DNA of 43,960 bases from Candidatus Gugararchaeum adminiculabundum (lineage in GTDB: Archaea; Micrarchaeota; Micrarchaeia; Burarchaeales; Gugararchaeaceae). How positions within the stretch are numbered: the stretch's first letter is position 1; each line of letters begins with the position of its first letter. Under the pieces are notes generated by a model, which saw only the letters and a program-made list of their open reading frames with translations, was not told the origin of the DNA and searched no databases. This document shows, piece after piece, positions 34,119-41,419 of the stretch. The stretch spans positions 1 through 43,960 of the forward strand of contig CABMDC010000003.1 of the NCBI GenBank assembly GCA_902384795.1. The letters are read 5' to 3'. Made by a program: the position numbers and the translations under genes.

Positions 34119-35189
34119 ATGGCAAACCTATTCCGCTCTTTGGAGAACGAAGGCTCAATTTTCAAGGACGAGCGCGCGCTTCTCCCTGAATTTTTGCCAG
34201 ATGTCCTTCCTCATCGTGAAAAGGAAACAAAAGAAATCGCTTTGTGCGTAAAGCCGGCCGCTTCCGGCAAAAAACCGGAGAACATAGTGATCACCGGCCC
34301 GCCTGGCACTGGCAAAACCACCTGCGCCAAATTCGTGCGCAACGAACTTTCCGGCTATTCCAAGCACGCGCTTCCGGTTTACATAAACTGCTGGGAATTC
34401 AATTCGCGCCATTCCATTCTTTCCAAGCTCGCGGAAAAGCTGGGGCATTTTCTCCCCCGCCGCGGCATCTCGGTTGATGAAATTTTAGAGAGAATAGTTG
34501 AAGCCTGCACCAAGGAAAAAATCATCCCGATTTTGGTTTTGGATGAAGTTGATTCGCTCACAGCAACCGTGCGCAACGAGGAAAACGTTCTCTATGATTT
34601 GGTGCGCGCAAACGAAGTCTTCTCCATCAACATCGGCGTCATCGCTCTCACCAACTCGCGCGAGTTCTCCTCGAAATTGGATTCACGCGTCCGCAGTTCA
34701 TTATGCCAGCGCTCACTAGAATTCAATCCCTACACTCCGCAGCAGCTGAAGGACATCCTGCGCGAAAGGGCGAAACTCGCTTTCATCCTTTCTGCAATTG
34801 ATGAGGATGCAATTGCTTTGTGCGCAGCCATTGGCGCCAAGCGCGGAGGAGATGCAAGAATCGCAATTTCAGTTTTGTGGCGCGCCGGGAAAGAAGCGGA
34901 TAAAAAAGGCGCAAAAAAACTTTCGGTTGAGCATGTGAAATCCGTCTCCGCAGGGCTAAAGACGAAGAATTACGAACGCCTCGGGGAAATCGAGGAGAAA
35001 ATAGTCGACTTTTTACGCACCAAAAAAGACGGAAGCGCGATGAGCGGCGAAATCTACGAAGCACTAAATGGTTCGGAAAGAAGCCTCCGCAATTATCTTA
35101 ACAAACTGGAAGAAACCGGCTATCTTAGTGGCGAGGATGTGAACCTGCCAACCAGGGGAAAAAGCAGGAAGTTTTCGCTCGTTGAATAA
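34119..35189 (+). CDS. cdc6: Orc1/Cdc6 replication initiator
   Basis: 356 residues. It recognises the replication origin and helps load the MCM helicase. AAA+ motifs: GPPGTGKTT (60-68), Walker B ILVLDEVDSL (138-147), sensor 1 region GVIALTNS, the RVRSSLCQR arginine-finger/initiator region and RGGDARIAISVL (sensor 2). A C-terminal winged helix (about 285-356) ends in RGKSRKFSLVE. It is somewhat shorter than most Orc1/Cdc6 proteins (~400). A second, decayed copy of its last codons lies 0.55 kb downstream, beyond a toxin-antitoxin pair. No ORB-type repeats were recognised in the flanking DNA. Confidence 0.93.
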   Translation: MANLFRSLENEGSIFKDERALLPEFLPDVLPHREKETKEIALCVKPAASGKKPENIVITGPPGTGKTTCAKFVRNELSGYSKHALPVYINCWEFNSRHSILSKLAEKLGHFLPRRGISVDEILERIVEACTKEKIIPILVLDEVDSLTATVRNEENVLYDLVRANEVFSINIGVIALTNSREFSSKLDSRVRSSLCQRSLEFNPYTPQQLKDILRERAKLAFILSAIDEDAIALCAAIGAKRGGDARIAISVLWRAGKEADKKGAKKLSVEHVKSVSAGLKTKNYERLGEIEEKIVDFLRTKKDGSAMSGEIYEALNGSERSLRNYLNKLEETGYLSGEDVNLPTRGKSRKFSLVE

Positions 35190-35195
35190 AAATCG

Positions 35196-35444
35196 CTATT
35201 CATAAACATGGCTTCTGTGCGCTATTCTCGCAATCACCACGTCTTCCTTCTGGACAAAATATACAACCCGGTATTTGCCGACATGCAGGCTTTTTTTGTT
35301 TTTCAAAAGATTGGTCAATTGCTTGCCAATTTCAGGGTTTTCTTTCAGATGCGCAATCTTCTTCAGTACCTGCAGCTGCATGCTTTTGCTCAGTGCCTTC
35401 AGCTCTTCAGCTGCGTCGCTCGAAAAGCTTACCCTAAAGCTCAT
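35196..35444 (-). CDS. RelE/ParE-type toxin
   Basis: 82 residues, the size of a RelE-family toxin. FRVSFSSDAAEELKALSKSM forms the strand-helix start, LKENPEIGKQLTNLLKNK the middle, and SLHVGKYRVVYFVQKEDVVI with ARIAHRSHVYE the classic beta-sheet end (GKYRVVY and the H-x-x-x-VY ending). Such toxins cleave mRNA on the ribosome or target other cell parts; RelE is the closer match. The ATG at 35444 overlaps the antitoxin's last codons by 11 bases. It is convergent with cdc6, with only six bases between stops. Confidence 0.88.
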   Translation of the reverse strand: MSFRVSFSSDAAEELKALSKSMQLQVLKKIAHLKENPEIGKQLTNLLKNKKSLHVGKYRVVYFVQKEDVVIARIAHRSHVYE

Positions 35445-35664
35445 TTTCAAGACCCAGGCGTTTGGCAAGCGCTTCATAGGAAATGGTTTTGCCCTTCCTG
35501 TGCTCTGTTTCAGCTTTTTTTATGGCCTTCAAATCCCGCAGGAGTTCGGCTTCCTCAATCTTTTCAGAGATTGCCTGCCGGGCAACCTCGCTCCACCGGT
35601 ATTCCTGGTGCTTTGCCATTTTTTTATACAGCTCATCCGAGACACTCAGCGTAATATTGACCAT
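35434..35664 (-). CDS. Ribbon-helix-helix antitoxin (RelB/VapB-like)
   Basis: 76 residues. The N-terminus VNITLSVSDELYKKM is the DNA-binding strand plus first helix; RWSEVARQAISEKIEE is the second helix, a pattern common in archaeal antitoxins. The C-terminal part (KTISYEALAKRLGLENEL) should wrap and silence the toxin. The ATG at 35664 follows AGGTGG; a GTG three codons earlier is less likely. A palindrome just upstream is the probable operator for autorepression by the toxin-antitoxin complex. Confidence 0.88.
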   Translation of the reverse strand: MVNITLSVSDELYKKMAKHQEYRWSEVARQAISEKIEEAELLRDLKAIKKAETEHRKGKTISYEALAKRLGLENEL

Positions 35665-35682
35665 TGGAACCACCTAAGTGAG

Positions 35683-35700
35683 ATATGTGCAATCACATAT
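35683..35700. promoter_or_regulatory. Palindromic operator of the toxin-antitoxin operon
   Basis: ATATGTG-CAAT-CACATAT: a perfect 7-bp inverted repeat centred about 27 bp before the antitoxin ATG, right over its promoter. Ribbon-helix-helix antitoxins bind such sites as dimers. Confidence 0.6.
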
Positions 35701-35720
35701 TAATAGTTTTCGCTTCTCTC

Positions 35721-35765
35721 GTGAATGCGAGAGGAAAAAGCAGGAAATTCTCTCTCGTAGAATAG
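35721..35765 (+). pseudogene. Relic of a second cdc6 3' end
   Basis: This stretch encodes VN-A-RGKSRKFSLVE followed by TAG, nearly the same ending as the intact cdc6 (VNLPTRGKSRKFSLVE, TAA). In the aligned codons all differences are synonymous (AAC/AAT, AGG/AGA, AAG/AAA, TTT/TTC, TCG/TCT, GTT/GTA, TAA/TAG), apart from the LPT/A indel. An identical 14-base core occurs at 35157-35170 and 35733-35746. No further similarity extends upstream, and no gene remains, so it is a leftover of a diverged cdc6 allele next to the toxin-antitoxin cassette. Confidence 0.75.
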
Positions 35766-35794
35766 CCGGCCAATACCATACGAAAACAGTAGCA

Positions 35795-35801
35795 TTAAAT
35801 A
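35795..35801 (+). promoter_or_regulatory. TATA box of cdc48
   Basis: TTAAATA within CATTAAATAGTGTTTT, flanked by the inverted repeat AAAACA (35783-35788) and TGTTTT (35803-35808). Transcription should begin near 35824, just before the AGGTGG ribosome site. Confidence 0.5.
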
Positions 35802-35834
35802 GTGTTTTAGGCTAAGCTAAAGTCAGGTGGCACT

Positions 35835-37991
35835 TTGGGAAAAGATGTTGAGCTAAAGGTTGCAGAGGCTTTGCAGAACGACGTAGGGCGCGGGCTTATC
35901 CGCATTGACAGCGCGGCAAGAAAGCTGCTGGATGTTTCCACGGGCGACATAGTGGAACTCAAGGGAAAGCGCTCGACCGCGGCACTCGTGTGGCAGGCCC
36001 ACCCGCAGGACGAGGGGCTCAACATCATCCGCATGGACGGCTATTTGAGAACAAATGCGGGCGTTGCGCTCGGAGACAAAATCATAGCAAGAAAAGCGCA
36101 ATTAAAGGAAGGGAAGAAAGTGATTCTTTCCCCGACCCAGCCAATGAAATACTCGCCTGGCTTTGACCAGTTTGTTAAAAAGAAACTCATTGGAAGAGCT
36201 ATAACCAGAGGCGACACTCTATTCGTCGGAGTTTTCGGCACATCATTCCCGCTCATAGCTGCAGTGGTCCAGCCACAAGGCATAGTGCTGGTAAATGAAG
36301 CAACCGAAGTTCAATTGAAAGAAGAGCCGGTCAAAGACGTTGGTTCGGCCCCTTCCATCTCCTACGAGGACATCGGCGGATTAAAGGACACGGTTTTGAA
36401 ATTGCGCGAAATGGTCGAGTTGCCCATGCGGCACCCGGAACTTTTCGAAAGGCTGGGAATCGAAGCACCGCGCGGAGTTCTTATTTACGGCCCTCCGGGC
36501 ACGGGAAAAACCCTGCTCGCAAAGGCGGTTGCCAGCGAATCAGGCGCTAATTTCATCCACATAGGCGGGCCTGAGTTGGTGAGCAAATTCGTGGGCGAAT
36601 CAGAAGAGCGCCTGAGGCAAGTTTTCAAGGACGCGGAAGAGAACGCTCCAACAATTGTTTTCATGGATGAATTGGATGCCATCGCACCCAAGCGCGAGGA
36701 AGTGACAGGCGAAGTCGAGCGTAGGATGGTGAGCCAGCTTCTCACGCTAATGGACGGCATGAAAGGAAGGGGCCAGGTAATAGTAATGGGCGCAACCAAC
36801 CGCCCGAATGCCATTGACCCCGCTTTGCGAAGGCCGGGAAGATTCGACCGGGAAATCGAAATCGGGGTGCCTGACAGGAACGGAAGAAAGGAAGTCCTGC
36901 AGATTCACACAAGAAACATGCCGCTTGCAAAAGAAGTCGATTTGAACGAGCTTGCAAACATCACGCACGGCTACACCGGAGCAGATTTGGCCTCGCTCAC
37001 AAAGGAAGCGGCCATGAAAACTTTGAGGAGAATTCTCCCGAACATCAATCTGGAGGAAAGTTTCATCCCGCCAAAAATACTCGAAGAATTGAGGGTCACG
37101 CGTGATGATTTCTTCCACGCGCTAAGGGAAATCCAGCCCAGCGCTTTGCGCGAAGTTTTCATTGAAATCCCCAATGTCCACTGGACGGATGTGGGCGGAA
37201 TGGAAGATGTTAAGCGCGAGCTGCAGGAAGCGGTCGAGCTCCCATTAAAGAAGCCTGAAGTGTTCTCCAGAATCGGCATCCGCCCGGTGCGCGGAATTCT
37301 TCTCGTAGGATTGCCTGGCACAGGAAAAACCCTGCTCGCAAAGGCAGTGGCAACCGAATGCGAGGCGAATTTCATTTCAATCAAAGGCCCCGAAGTCCTG
37401 AGCAAATGGGTGGGCGAAAGCGAAAAAGCGGTAAGGGAAATTTTCCGAAAGGCAAGAATGGCCGCCCCGTGCGTGGTTTTCATAGATGAAATCGATGCCA
37501 TCGCAACAAGAAGAGGAGGCGAGGAAGGCGGCTCCAGAGTCACTGAGCGAGTAGTCAACTCACTCTTGACTGAAATGGACGGCCTGCAGAACATGAAGAA
37601 CGTAGTAGTGCTCGCTGCAACAAACCAGCCCGATTTAATCGACCCCGCGCTCACGCGCCAGGGAAGATTCGACCGCGTGATTGAAGTTCCAATTCCTGAA
37701 ACAGAAATGAGGCACAAGATTTTCGAAGTGCACACCAAGGGCATGCCGCTTGGAAAAGATGTTGACCTGGATGAGCTTGCGGACAAAACCGAGGGCTACA
37801 CCGGCGCTGACATTGAGGGGGTCTGCAGGGAGGCGGGAATGAACGCTCTCCGTGAAAACATAGCTGCCAAGGAAATCAAGGCCAAGCACTTTGAAGCGGC
37901 CCTGCTCACCATCAAGCCTACGGTAACTAAGGAATATGTCGACCGGATAAAGAAATTCAAGGAAGGCAAAGTGGACACCATGTTCGCGTAA
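35835..37991 (+). CDS. cdc48: CDC48/VCP/p97-type AAA+ ATPase
   Basis: 718 residues. An N-domain with double-psi barrel (about 1-170: [20 protein letters not shown]) is followed by two AAA+ domains. D1: GPPGTGKT (219-226), Walker [10 protein letters not shown] (about 274-282), arginine fingers in [10 protein letters not shown]2: GLPGTGKT (492-499, Leu where Pro is common), Walker [10 protein letters not shown] (about 547-555), TRQGRFDRV. It is a hexameric unfoldase feeding proteins to the archaeal proteasome. The start is a TTG at 35835, supported by AGGTGG four bases before it and by the usual N-terminal length. A stem-loop follows its stop. Confidence 0.97.
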   Translation: MGKDVELKVAEALQNDVGRGLIRIDSAARKLLDVSTGDIVELKGKRSTAALVWQAHPQDEGLNIIRMDGYLRTNAGVALGDKIIARKAQLKEGKKVILSPTQPMKYSPGFDQFVKKKLIGRAITRGDTLFVGVFGTSFPLIAAVVQPQGIVLVNEATEVQLKEEPVKDVGSAPSISYEDIGGLKDTVLKLREMVELPMRHPELFERLGIEAPRGVLIYGPPGTGKTLLAKAVASESGANFIHIGGPELVSKFVGESEERLRQVFKDAEENAPTIVFMDELDAIAPKREEVTGEVERRMVSQLLTLMDGMKGRGQVIVMGATNRPNAIDPALRRPGRFDREIEIGVPDRNGRKEVLQIHTRNMPLAKEVDLNELANITHGYTGADLASLTKEAAMKTLRRILPNINLEESFIPPKILEELRVTRDDFFHALREIQPSALREVFIEIPNVHWTDVGGMEDVKRELQEAVELPLKKPEVFSRIGIRPVRGILLVGLPGTGKTLLAKAVATECEANFISIKGPEVLSKWVGESEKAVREIFRKARMAAPCVVFIDEIDAIATRRGGEEGGSRVTERVVNSLLTEMDGLQNMKNVVVLAATNQPDLIDPALTRQGRFDRVIEVPIPETEMRHKIFEVHTKGMPLGKDVDLDELADKTEGYTGADIEGVCREAGMNALRENIAAKEIKAKHFEAALLTIKPTVTKEYVDRIKKFKEGKVDTMFA

Positions 37992-38020
37992 GAGCGGACA
38001 TTGTTCGAACAGAACCGCTC
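37992..38020 (+). promoter_or_regulatory. Stem-loop directly after the cdc48 stop
   Basis: GAGCGG (37992-37997) pairs with CCGCTC (38015-38020); the loop contains the palindrome TGTTCGAACA. It begins at the base after the TAA. No T-run follows, so it is more likely an mRNA 3'-end stabiliser than a classic terminator. Confidence 0.45.
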
Positions 38021-38060
38021 CTATGACTTTCAATATCCAGAGCGAAACTAGAATTACTAC

Positions 38061-38100
38061 GGATGAGAGGCTCGCAGAACAAGTCTGCTCGCTCTCATCC
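38061..38100 (+). other. Long interrupted hairpin in the cdc48-protease gap
   Basis: GGATGAGAG (38061-38069) pairs with CTCTCATCC (38092-38100). Inside, after an internal loop, GCAGA (38074-38078) pairs with TCTGC (38084-38088) around loop ACAAG. It might be a small structured RNA or part of the cdc48 3' end. It does not show C/D or H/ACA box signatures that I can recognise. Confidence 0.4.
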
Positions 38101-38165
38101 TAACTCTGTGCGGAGATCCAATCGGTTCCGCATTCCTTTTATTATTCTGTTTGCAAATGATAATT

Positions 38166-38810
38166 ATGGCATTTGATTTCGACACACTGGAACTGCAGGA
38201 GCTTTTCGTCTCCTTCATAGCCATTTCCGTTGCCTATGTTTTCTACCAGCCAGGCTTCAATTTCCTGACAGGCTTCCGTTTTACTCCCTACGATTTCCTG
38301 GTAATGTTCCTAATCACGCTTTTCACTTTGGGCACAGGATTTTTCCTGCACGAGATTGCGCACAAGCTAATGGCGCAGAAATTGGGCGCAAGGGCATACT
38401 ACCGCGCCTGGCCCCTTGGGCTCGGCTTCCTTCTAATCATGTCCGTTTTCCTAAGGTTCTTTTTCGCTTTCACTGGCGCGGTCTACTGGTCAACCACGCG
38501 CCAGCTCACAGCAAAACAGCACGCGCTCATCTCGGCAATCGGCCCGATCACCAACATGGTTCTTGCGCTCCTTTTCCTGCTCGCCTACTTCCTGACAAGC
38601 TGGTATGCTCCGGAAACGGCAATCGCTCGCGTTCCCCTTGCGCTTATTTTCTTCCACGGGTTTTCAATCAATGTTTTCTTTGCCTGGTTCAACCTTCTCC
38701 CGCTCTCACCGCTGGATGGCGCCAAGGTGTTTTCCTGGAATCCGAACTCCTGGCTTTCCCTGTTTCTCCCCGTAACCCTGGCCTATTTTTTCATGCCAAG
38801 GCCGTTCTAA
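38166..38810 (+). CDS. Site-2-protease-like (M50) membrane metalloprotease
   Basis: 214 residues, mostly membrane segments. The zinc motif HEIAH (62-66) lies in a hydrophobic helix (GTGFFLHEIAHKLMAQ), and the second family motif NLLPLSPLDG (176-185, D184 as third ligand) is intact. S2P-like proteases cut membrane-spanning substrates within the bilayer, for example anchored regulators; the substrate here is unknown. The ATG at 38166 is chosen because TTTTATTA (38137-38144) is centred about 26 bp before it, suggesting a leaderless mRNA; an ATG at 38157 is the alternative. Confidence 0.9.
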   Translation: MAFDFDTLELQELFVSFIAISVAYVFYQPGFNFLTGFRFTPYDFLVMFLITLFTLGTGFFLHEIAHKLMAQKLGARAYYRAWPLGLGFLLIMSVFLRFFFAFTGAVYWSTTRQLTAKQHALISAIGPITNMVLALLFLLAYFLTSWYAPETAIARVPLALIFFHGFSINVFFAWFNLLPLSPLDGAKVFSWNPNSWLSLFLPVTLAYFFMPRPF

Positions 38811-38848
38811 ATTCGAATTATAAAAAGCGCGAAACCATGCAAAATGTA

Positions 38849-38873
38849 TTTAAATAGTGTGTTCAATAAACAC
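38849..38873 (+). promoter_or_regulatory. Promoter of the acidic mini-protein, with inverted repeat
   Basis: TTTAAATA (38849-38856) matches the TATA consensus; the expected transcription start is near 38879. Between them GTGTT/AACAC (38859-38873, loop CAATA) forms an inverted repeat that could be an operator. The 11-mer TTAAATAGTGT also occurs at the cdc48 promoter. Confidence 0.55.
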
Positions 38874-38903
38874 CCCTTACTTTGATATTGATAAGGTGAA
38901 CAC

Positions 38904-38993
38904 ATGTTTGAAGAAGACGAAGATTGGGAAGAAGAAGATTTTGACGAAGAGGAAGACTGGGAAGAAGACGAGGAAGAAGAGGAAGACGAGTAA
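38904..38993 (+). CDS. 29-residue extremely acidic mini-protein
   Basis: A complete short gene: consensus TATA box, about 25-base leader, AAGGTGA four bases before the ATG, 29 codons, TAA, then T-rich DNA. The product is 24 Asp/Glu plus Met, two Phe and two Trp, in a loose repeat (FEEDEDWEEED, then FDEEEDWEEDE). It cannot fold by a hydrophobic core; it may mimic nucleic acid, bind a basic partner such as a histone-like or ribosomal protein, bind cations, or be the tail-like ligand of a AAA+ machine. No family is known to me. The good expression signals argue against a chance frame. Confidence 0.7.
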   Translation: MFEEDEDWEEEDFDEEEDWEEDEEEEEDE

Positions 38994-39002
38994 GTTCAGC
39001 TA

Positions 39003-39062
39003 GCTGGCTTCCAGTTTCTTTCTTTTTTAATTTCTTTTCTGTTTCTTTTTTTATCATTTTTC
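39003..39062. terminator. T-rich tract between convergent genes
   Basis: Repeated TTTCTTT and T6-T7 runs follow the mini-protein gene on the + strand and would end its transcript. The convergent leftward gene terminates at 39054 and reads this DNA as A-rich, so the signal serves mainly the + strand. Confidence 0.5.
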
Positions 39063-39716
39063 TTTTATTTTATCCTCAAAGCTGAGCTCCTCCTTGAAAA
39101 AACGGACTATGAGCCTTTTCACCCCGAGCAAGAGCCTTAGAAAGACTTCAATGGCAATCATGAAAAGCAGGAATGGCGCCGCCTTTCCAATCAATGTGCC
39201 GGCTTCGGCCGATTTCTGCACAAGAATCTCCTTTGAAAATACCGCCGGGTCTATGAGCATCACCGCAAGCAGGGTCAACGGGAGTGTTTTTGCAACGTCC
39301 ACCGCTATCTCCTCGTCATAATACGCGGTAATCCTTGTTGCAGTAATCATCGCAATTGAAACGATCATCATCTGCTCCATGTCCTGTTTCTCGGTCAGGA
39401 AAATCATTGACACCGCGATGAACAGGAACCAGACGAAGGTTATAAGCGGAAAAACTATCGCATACTTGAGAAAAAAGAAAACAACCTGTGCTGTTTTCTT
39501 CAATGTCCCGGTCCATCCCCGTGTTTCACTGTCTATCTTTAGCCTAAACAGCTCCTTTTTGGAAAGCCATTTGTAGAATGTTCCGACAATCACTGCATAC
39601 AGCGCGGTTCCAAGCGCAAGAAGCACGAACCTGGCCGCAGCGGATCCAATCAGGTGTTCGAATCCAGCATACTCAAATGCGAATCCGTTTATCAGTGATG
39701 CGGTTTCCAATCCCAT
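39054..39716 (-). CDS. Multi-span membrane protein, unknown
   Basis: 220 residues with about six hydrophobic segments (for example RFVLLALGTALYAVIVGTF, AIVFPLITFVWFLFIAVSM, LPLTLLAVMLI, APFLLFMIAIEVFLRLLLG) and charged loops (YDEEIAVDVAKT; the C-terminus FEDKIKEK). No family recognised. It starts 10 bases after the HhH-AAA+ ATPase gene and must share its transcript. A membrane partner of that ATPase is the simplest reading, by position only. Confidence 0.7.
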   Translation of the reverse strand: MGLETASLINGFAFEYAGFEHLIGSAAARFVLLALGTALYAVIVGTFYKWLSKKELFRLKIDSETRGWTGTLKKTAQVVFFFLKYAIVFPLITFVWFLFIAVSMIFLTEKQDMEQMMIVSIAMITATRITAYYDEEIAVDVAKTLPLTLLAVMLIDPAVFSKEILVQKSAEAGTLIGKAAPFLLFMIAIEVFLRLLLGVKRLIVRFFKEELSFEDKIKEK

Positions 39717-39726
39717 TTAACTCATC

Positions 39727-41367
39727 TCATTTTTCCTTTATTTTTTCAAGAAGCTTTTTTGGGTCTATTTTTTCCTGCGAGCGCACGCACACTTCCTCGG
39801 CAAAGAAAGCGAGCGCCAGATTCAGCGCCTCCTCATCCTGCTTCAGGGTTTTCTCGCTCTCACTGGTTTGGAAGTATTTCAGCAAACTGAGCGAACAGCA
39901 CATCTGGATGGTTCTCTTAATCAGCCTGGGTGAAAACGAAATCTGGTCAGCATTCACCATGCCAATGAATTTCTTCGCAGCATCGGTCACTGCGCTCACT
40001 GTCCTGGTTTCCAGCTCCACTGGCTTTGCCTCAAACATGTTCTTCACCAGCGGATTCTCGGTCTGAATCGCATACACCAATGTTAAGTGATCCCGGATTC
40101 TCTGCGCATTATACTCTGTTTCCCCGAGCAGGTGCGATTCCAGCGAGTCAATGATGTTCAGGAACCTTTCCTTGCTCATCCGGTGCAGGCGGCACAGCAT
40201 CCTGTCCTCAACCGCATTGAAATTCGGATCCGCAATCGTTACCTCATACCCTCGGTCAAACACTTCGGTATTGTAATTGACTGAAAAGAACGAGTCGAAT
40301 TTGTACGGCCCAATGGTCTCATTCACTGTCTCATACTTGAGCCATTTCCTTTCCAGTGCCTGCTTCAAATTTTCCACCATGCCGGGATATTTGAACCAGT
40401 CATTGAACTCGGTCACAACAAAATTGAATTTCTTCCCCTGGTACGCCTGCGCAATCCTAACAAACTGCGCCACGGTCATTCCTCCGCAATACCTATTCAT
40501 CCCGGGTAATCCATGGGCAGGAATCGCATCATTCTCATTTCCCACAATCAAATCAACGGTTGCAAAAGTTTTCCCGGTTCCGGGTGCGCCCAGCAAAGCA
40601 AGGTTGAAGCCAGTGCTCATTTTTCTCTGCCCATTGCTTTCAATGGGAGCATCGCACAGCGCATATTGTTGCACCAGAGAAAGCAGGCTGTCAAAATACA
40701 TGGTGCCCGAGACCTGCTTCAAATAGTCAGTCAATTTCTGGATGCTGATTTCTTCCCCGTAATTCACAGTCTCGTGCAACCGGTGCTCAAGCAAATCCTT
40801 CAGGTAAACATCGAACTGCTTTTGCATGAAAGAAATATTCTGGATTTCATAGGCTCCCTGGTCAGAATCAATTGCAAGCGGGTTTATTTTTCCAGCCCCT
40901 CCGCTTCCGCTCCCAGCCGAGAGCCTGCGCAATTTTTCCGGCACTCTTTCCAGTGCCTTTTCAAAAACCATTTTGTAATACTCGCTTCCATGCTGTCCTG
41001 CACCGGCAACTCCGCGAGGCTTAATCACCATTCTATCTGTGTATTTGTCAATCACAACCGCATTTTCCGAAAGCTCAAGCACATTGGTTGTGAAAATTCT
41101 CGCACCCAATTCACTCGCCCCATTGAGCGAAATAAAATCATTCTCAACCCCGACCATGCTCGGTTCCACATACTTGGGCAAAAGAAACGCCCTTGCCTGC
41201 AATACCAATCTCTTCCACTCATCCTTTCTCCCGAAAAACGCCCATCCCTCATAGTCGTTTTCCATGGGGCGCGAGGCTAGGTCTTCCAGTGAGGAAACGT
41301 TCATTTCAGCCAGTTTCTGGATGGCTTTTGGCCCGATTCCCTTCAGCCGCCTCAAATCCTTTTCCAT
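39727..41367 (-). CDS. HhH-AAA+ ATPase of unknown role
   Basis: 546 residues. The N-terminus is a helix-hairpin-helix (LRRLKGIGPKAIQKLAEMNV, about 5-24), usually a DNA or protein contact. Residues ~25-250 are unassigned, with a Gly/Ser-rich break at 150-160. The AAA+ core has Walker A GAPGTGKT (260-267), a Walker-B-like strand FNFVVTEF with E320 but no preceding Asp, and a sensor-like SVNYNTEV (about 362-369). AVEDRMLCRLHRM may hold an arginine finger. It resembles MoxR/MCM-like AAA+ proteins most. The ATG at 41367 is set by the TATA box 26-27 bp upstream. It is divergent from a coiled-coil gene and co-transcribed with a membrane protein. Confidence 0.75.
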   Translation of the reverse strand: MEKDLRRLKGIGPKAIQKLAEMNVSSLEDLASRPMENDYEGWAFFGRKDEWKRLVLQARAFLLPKYVEPSMVGVENDFISLNGASELGARIFTTNVLELSENAVVIDKYTDRMVIKPRGVAGAGQHGSEYYKMVFEKALERVPEKLRRLSAGSGSGGAGKINPLAIDSDQGAYEIQNISFMQKQFDVYLKDLLEHRLHETVNYGEEISIQKLTDYLKQVSGTMYFDSLLSLVQQYALCDAPIESNGQRKMSTGFNLALLGAPGTGKTFATVDLIVGNENDAIPAHGLPGMNRYCGGMTVAQFVRIAQAYQGKKFNFVVTEFNDWFKYPGMVENLKQALERKWLKYETVNETIGPYKFDSFFSVNYNTEVFDRGYEVTIADPNFNAVEDRMLCRLHRMSKERFLNIIDSLESHLLGETEYNAQRIRDHLTLVYAIQTENPLVKNMFEAKPVELETRTVSAVTDAAKKFIGMVNADQISFSPRLIKRTIQMCCSLSLLKYFQTSESEKTLKQDEEALNLALAFFAEEVCVRSQEKIDPKKLLEKIKEK

Positions 41368-41388
41368 GGGGACAAATAGGCCGTTCGT

Positions 41389-41400
41389 TATATTTAAAAA
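41389..41400. promoter_or_regulatory. Bidirectional leaderless promoter
   Basis: TATATTTAAAAA lies midway between the ATGs at 41367 (leftward) and 41420 (rightward); the midpoint, 41393.5, is 26.5 bp from each. It reads as TTTAAATA on the reverse strand and TATATTTA on the forward strand, so both genes can be leaderless from one box. Confidence 0.5.
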
Positions 41401-41419
41401 CAATGGGTCATAAAAGTGA

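Noticed and set aside
38061-38100. Archaeal C/D or H/ACA guide RNA
   Set aside because: No RUGAUGA/CUGA boxes and no ACA at the expected place after the hairpin.
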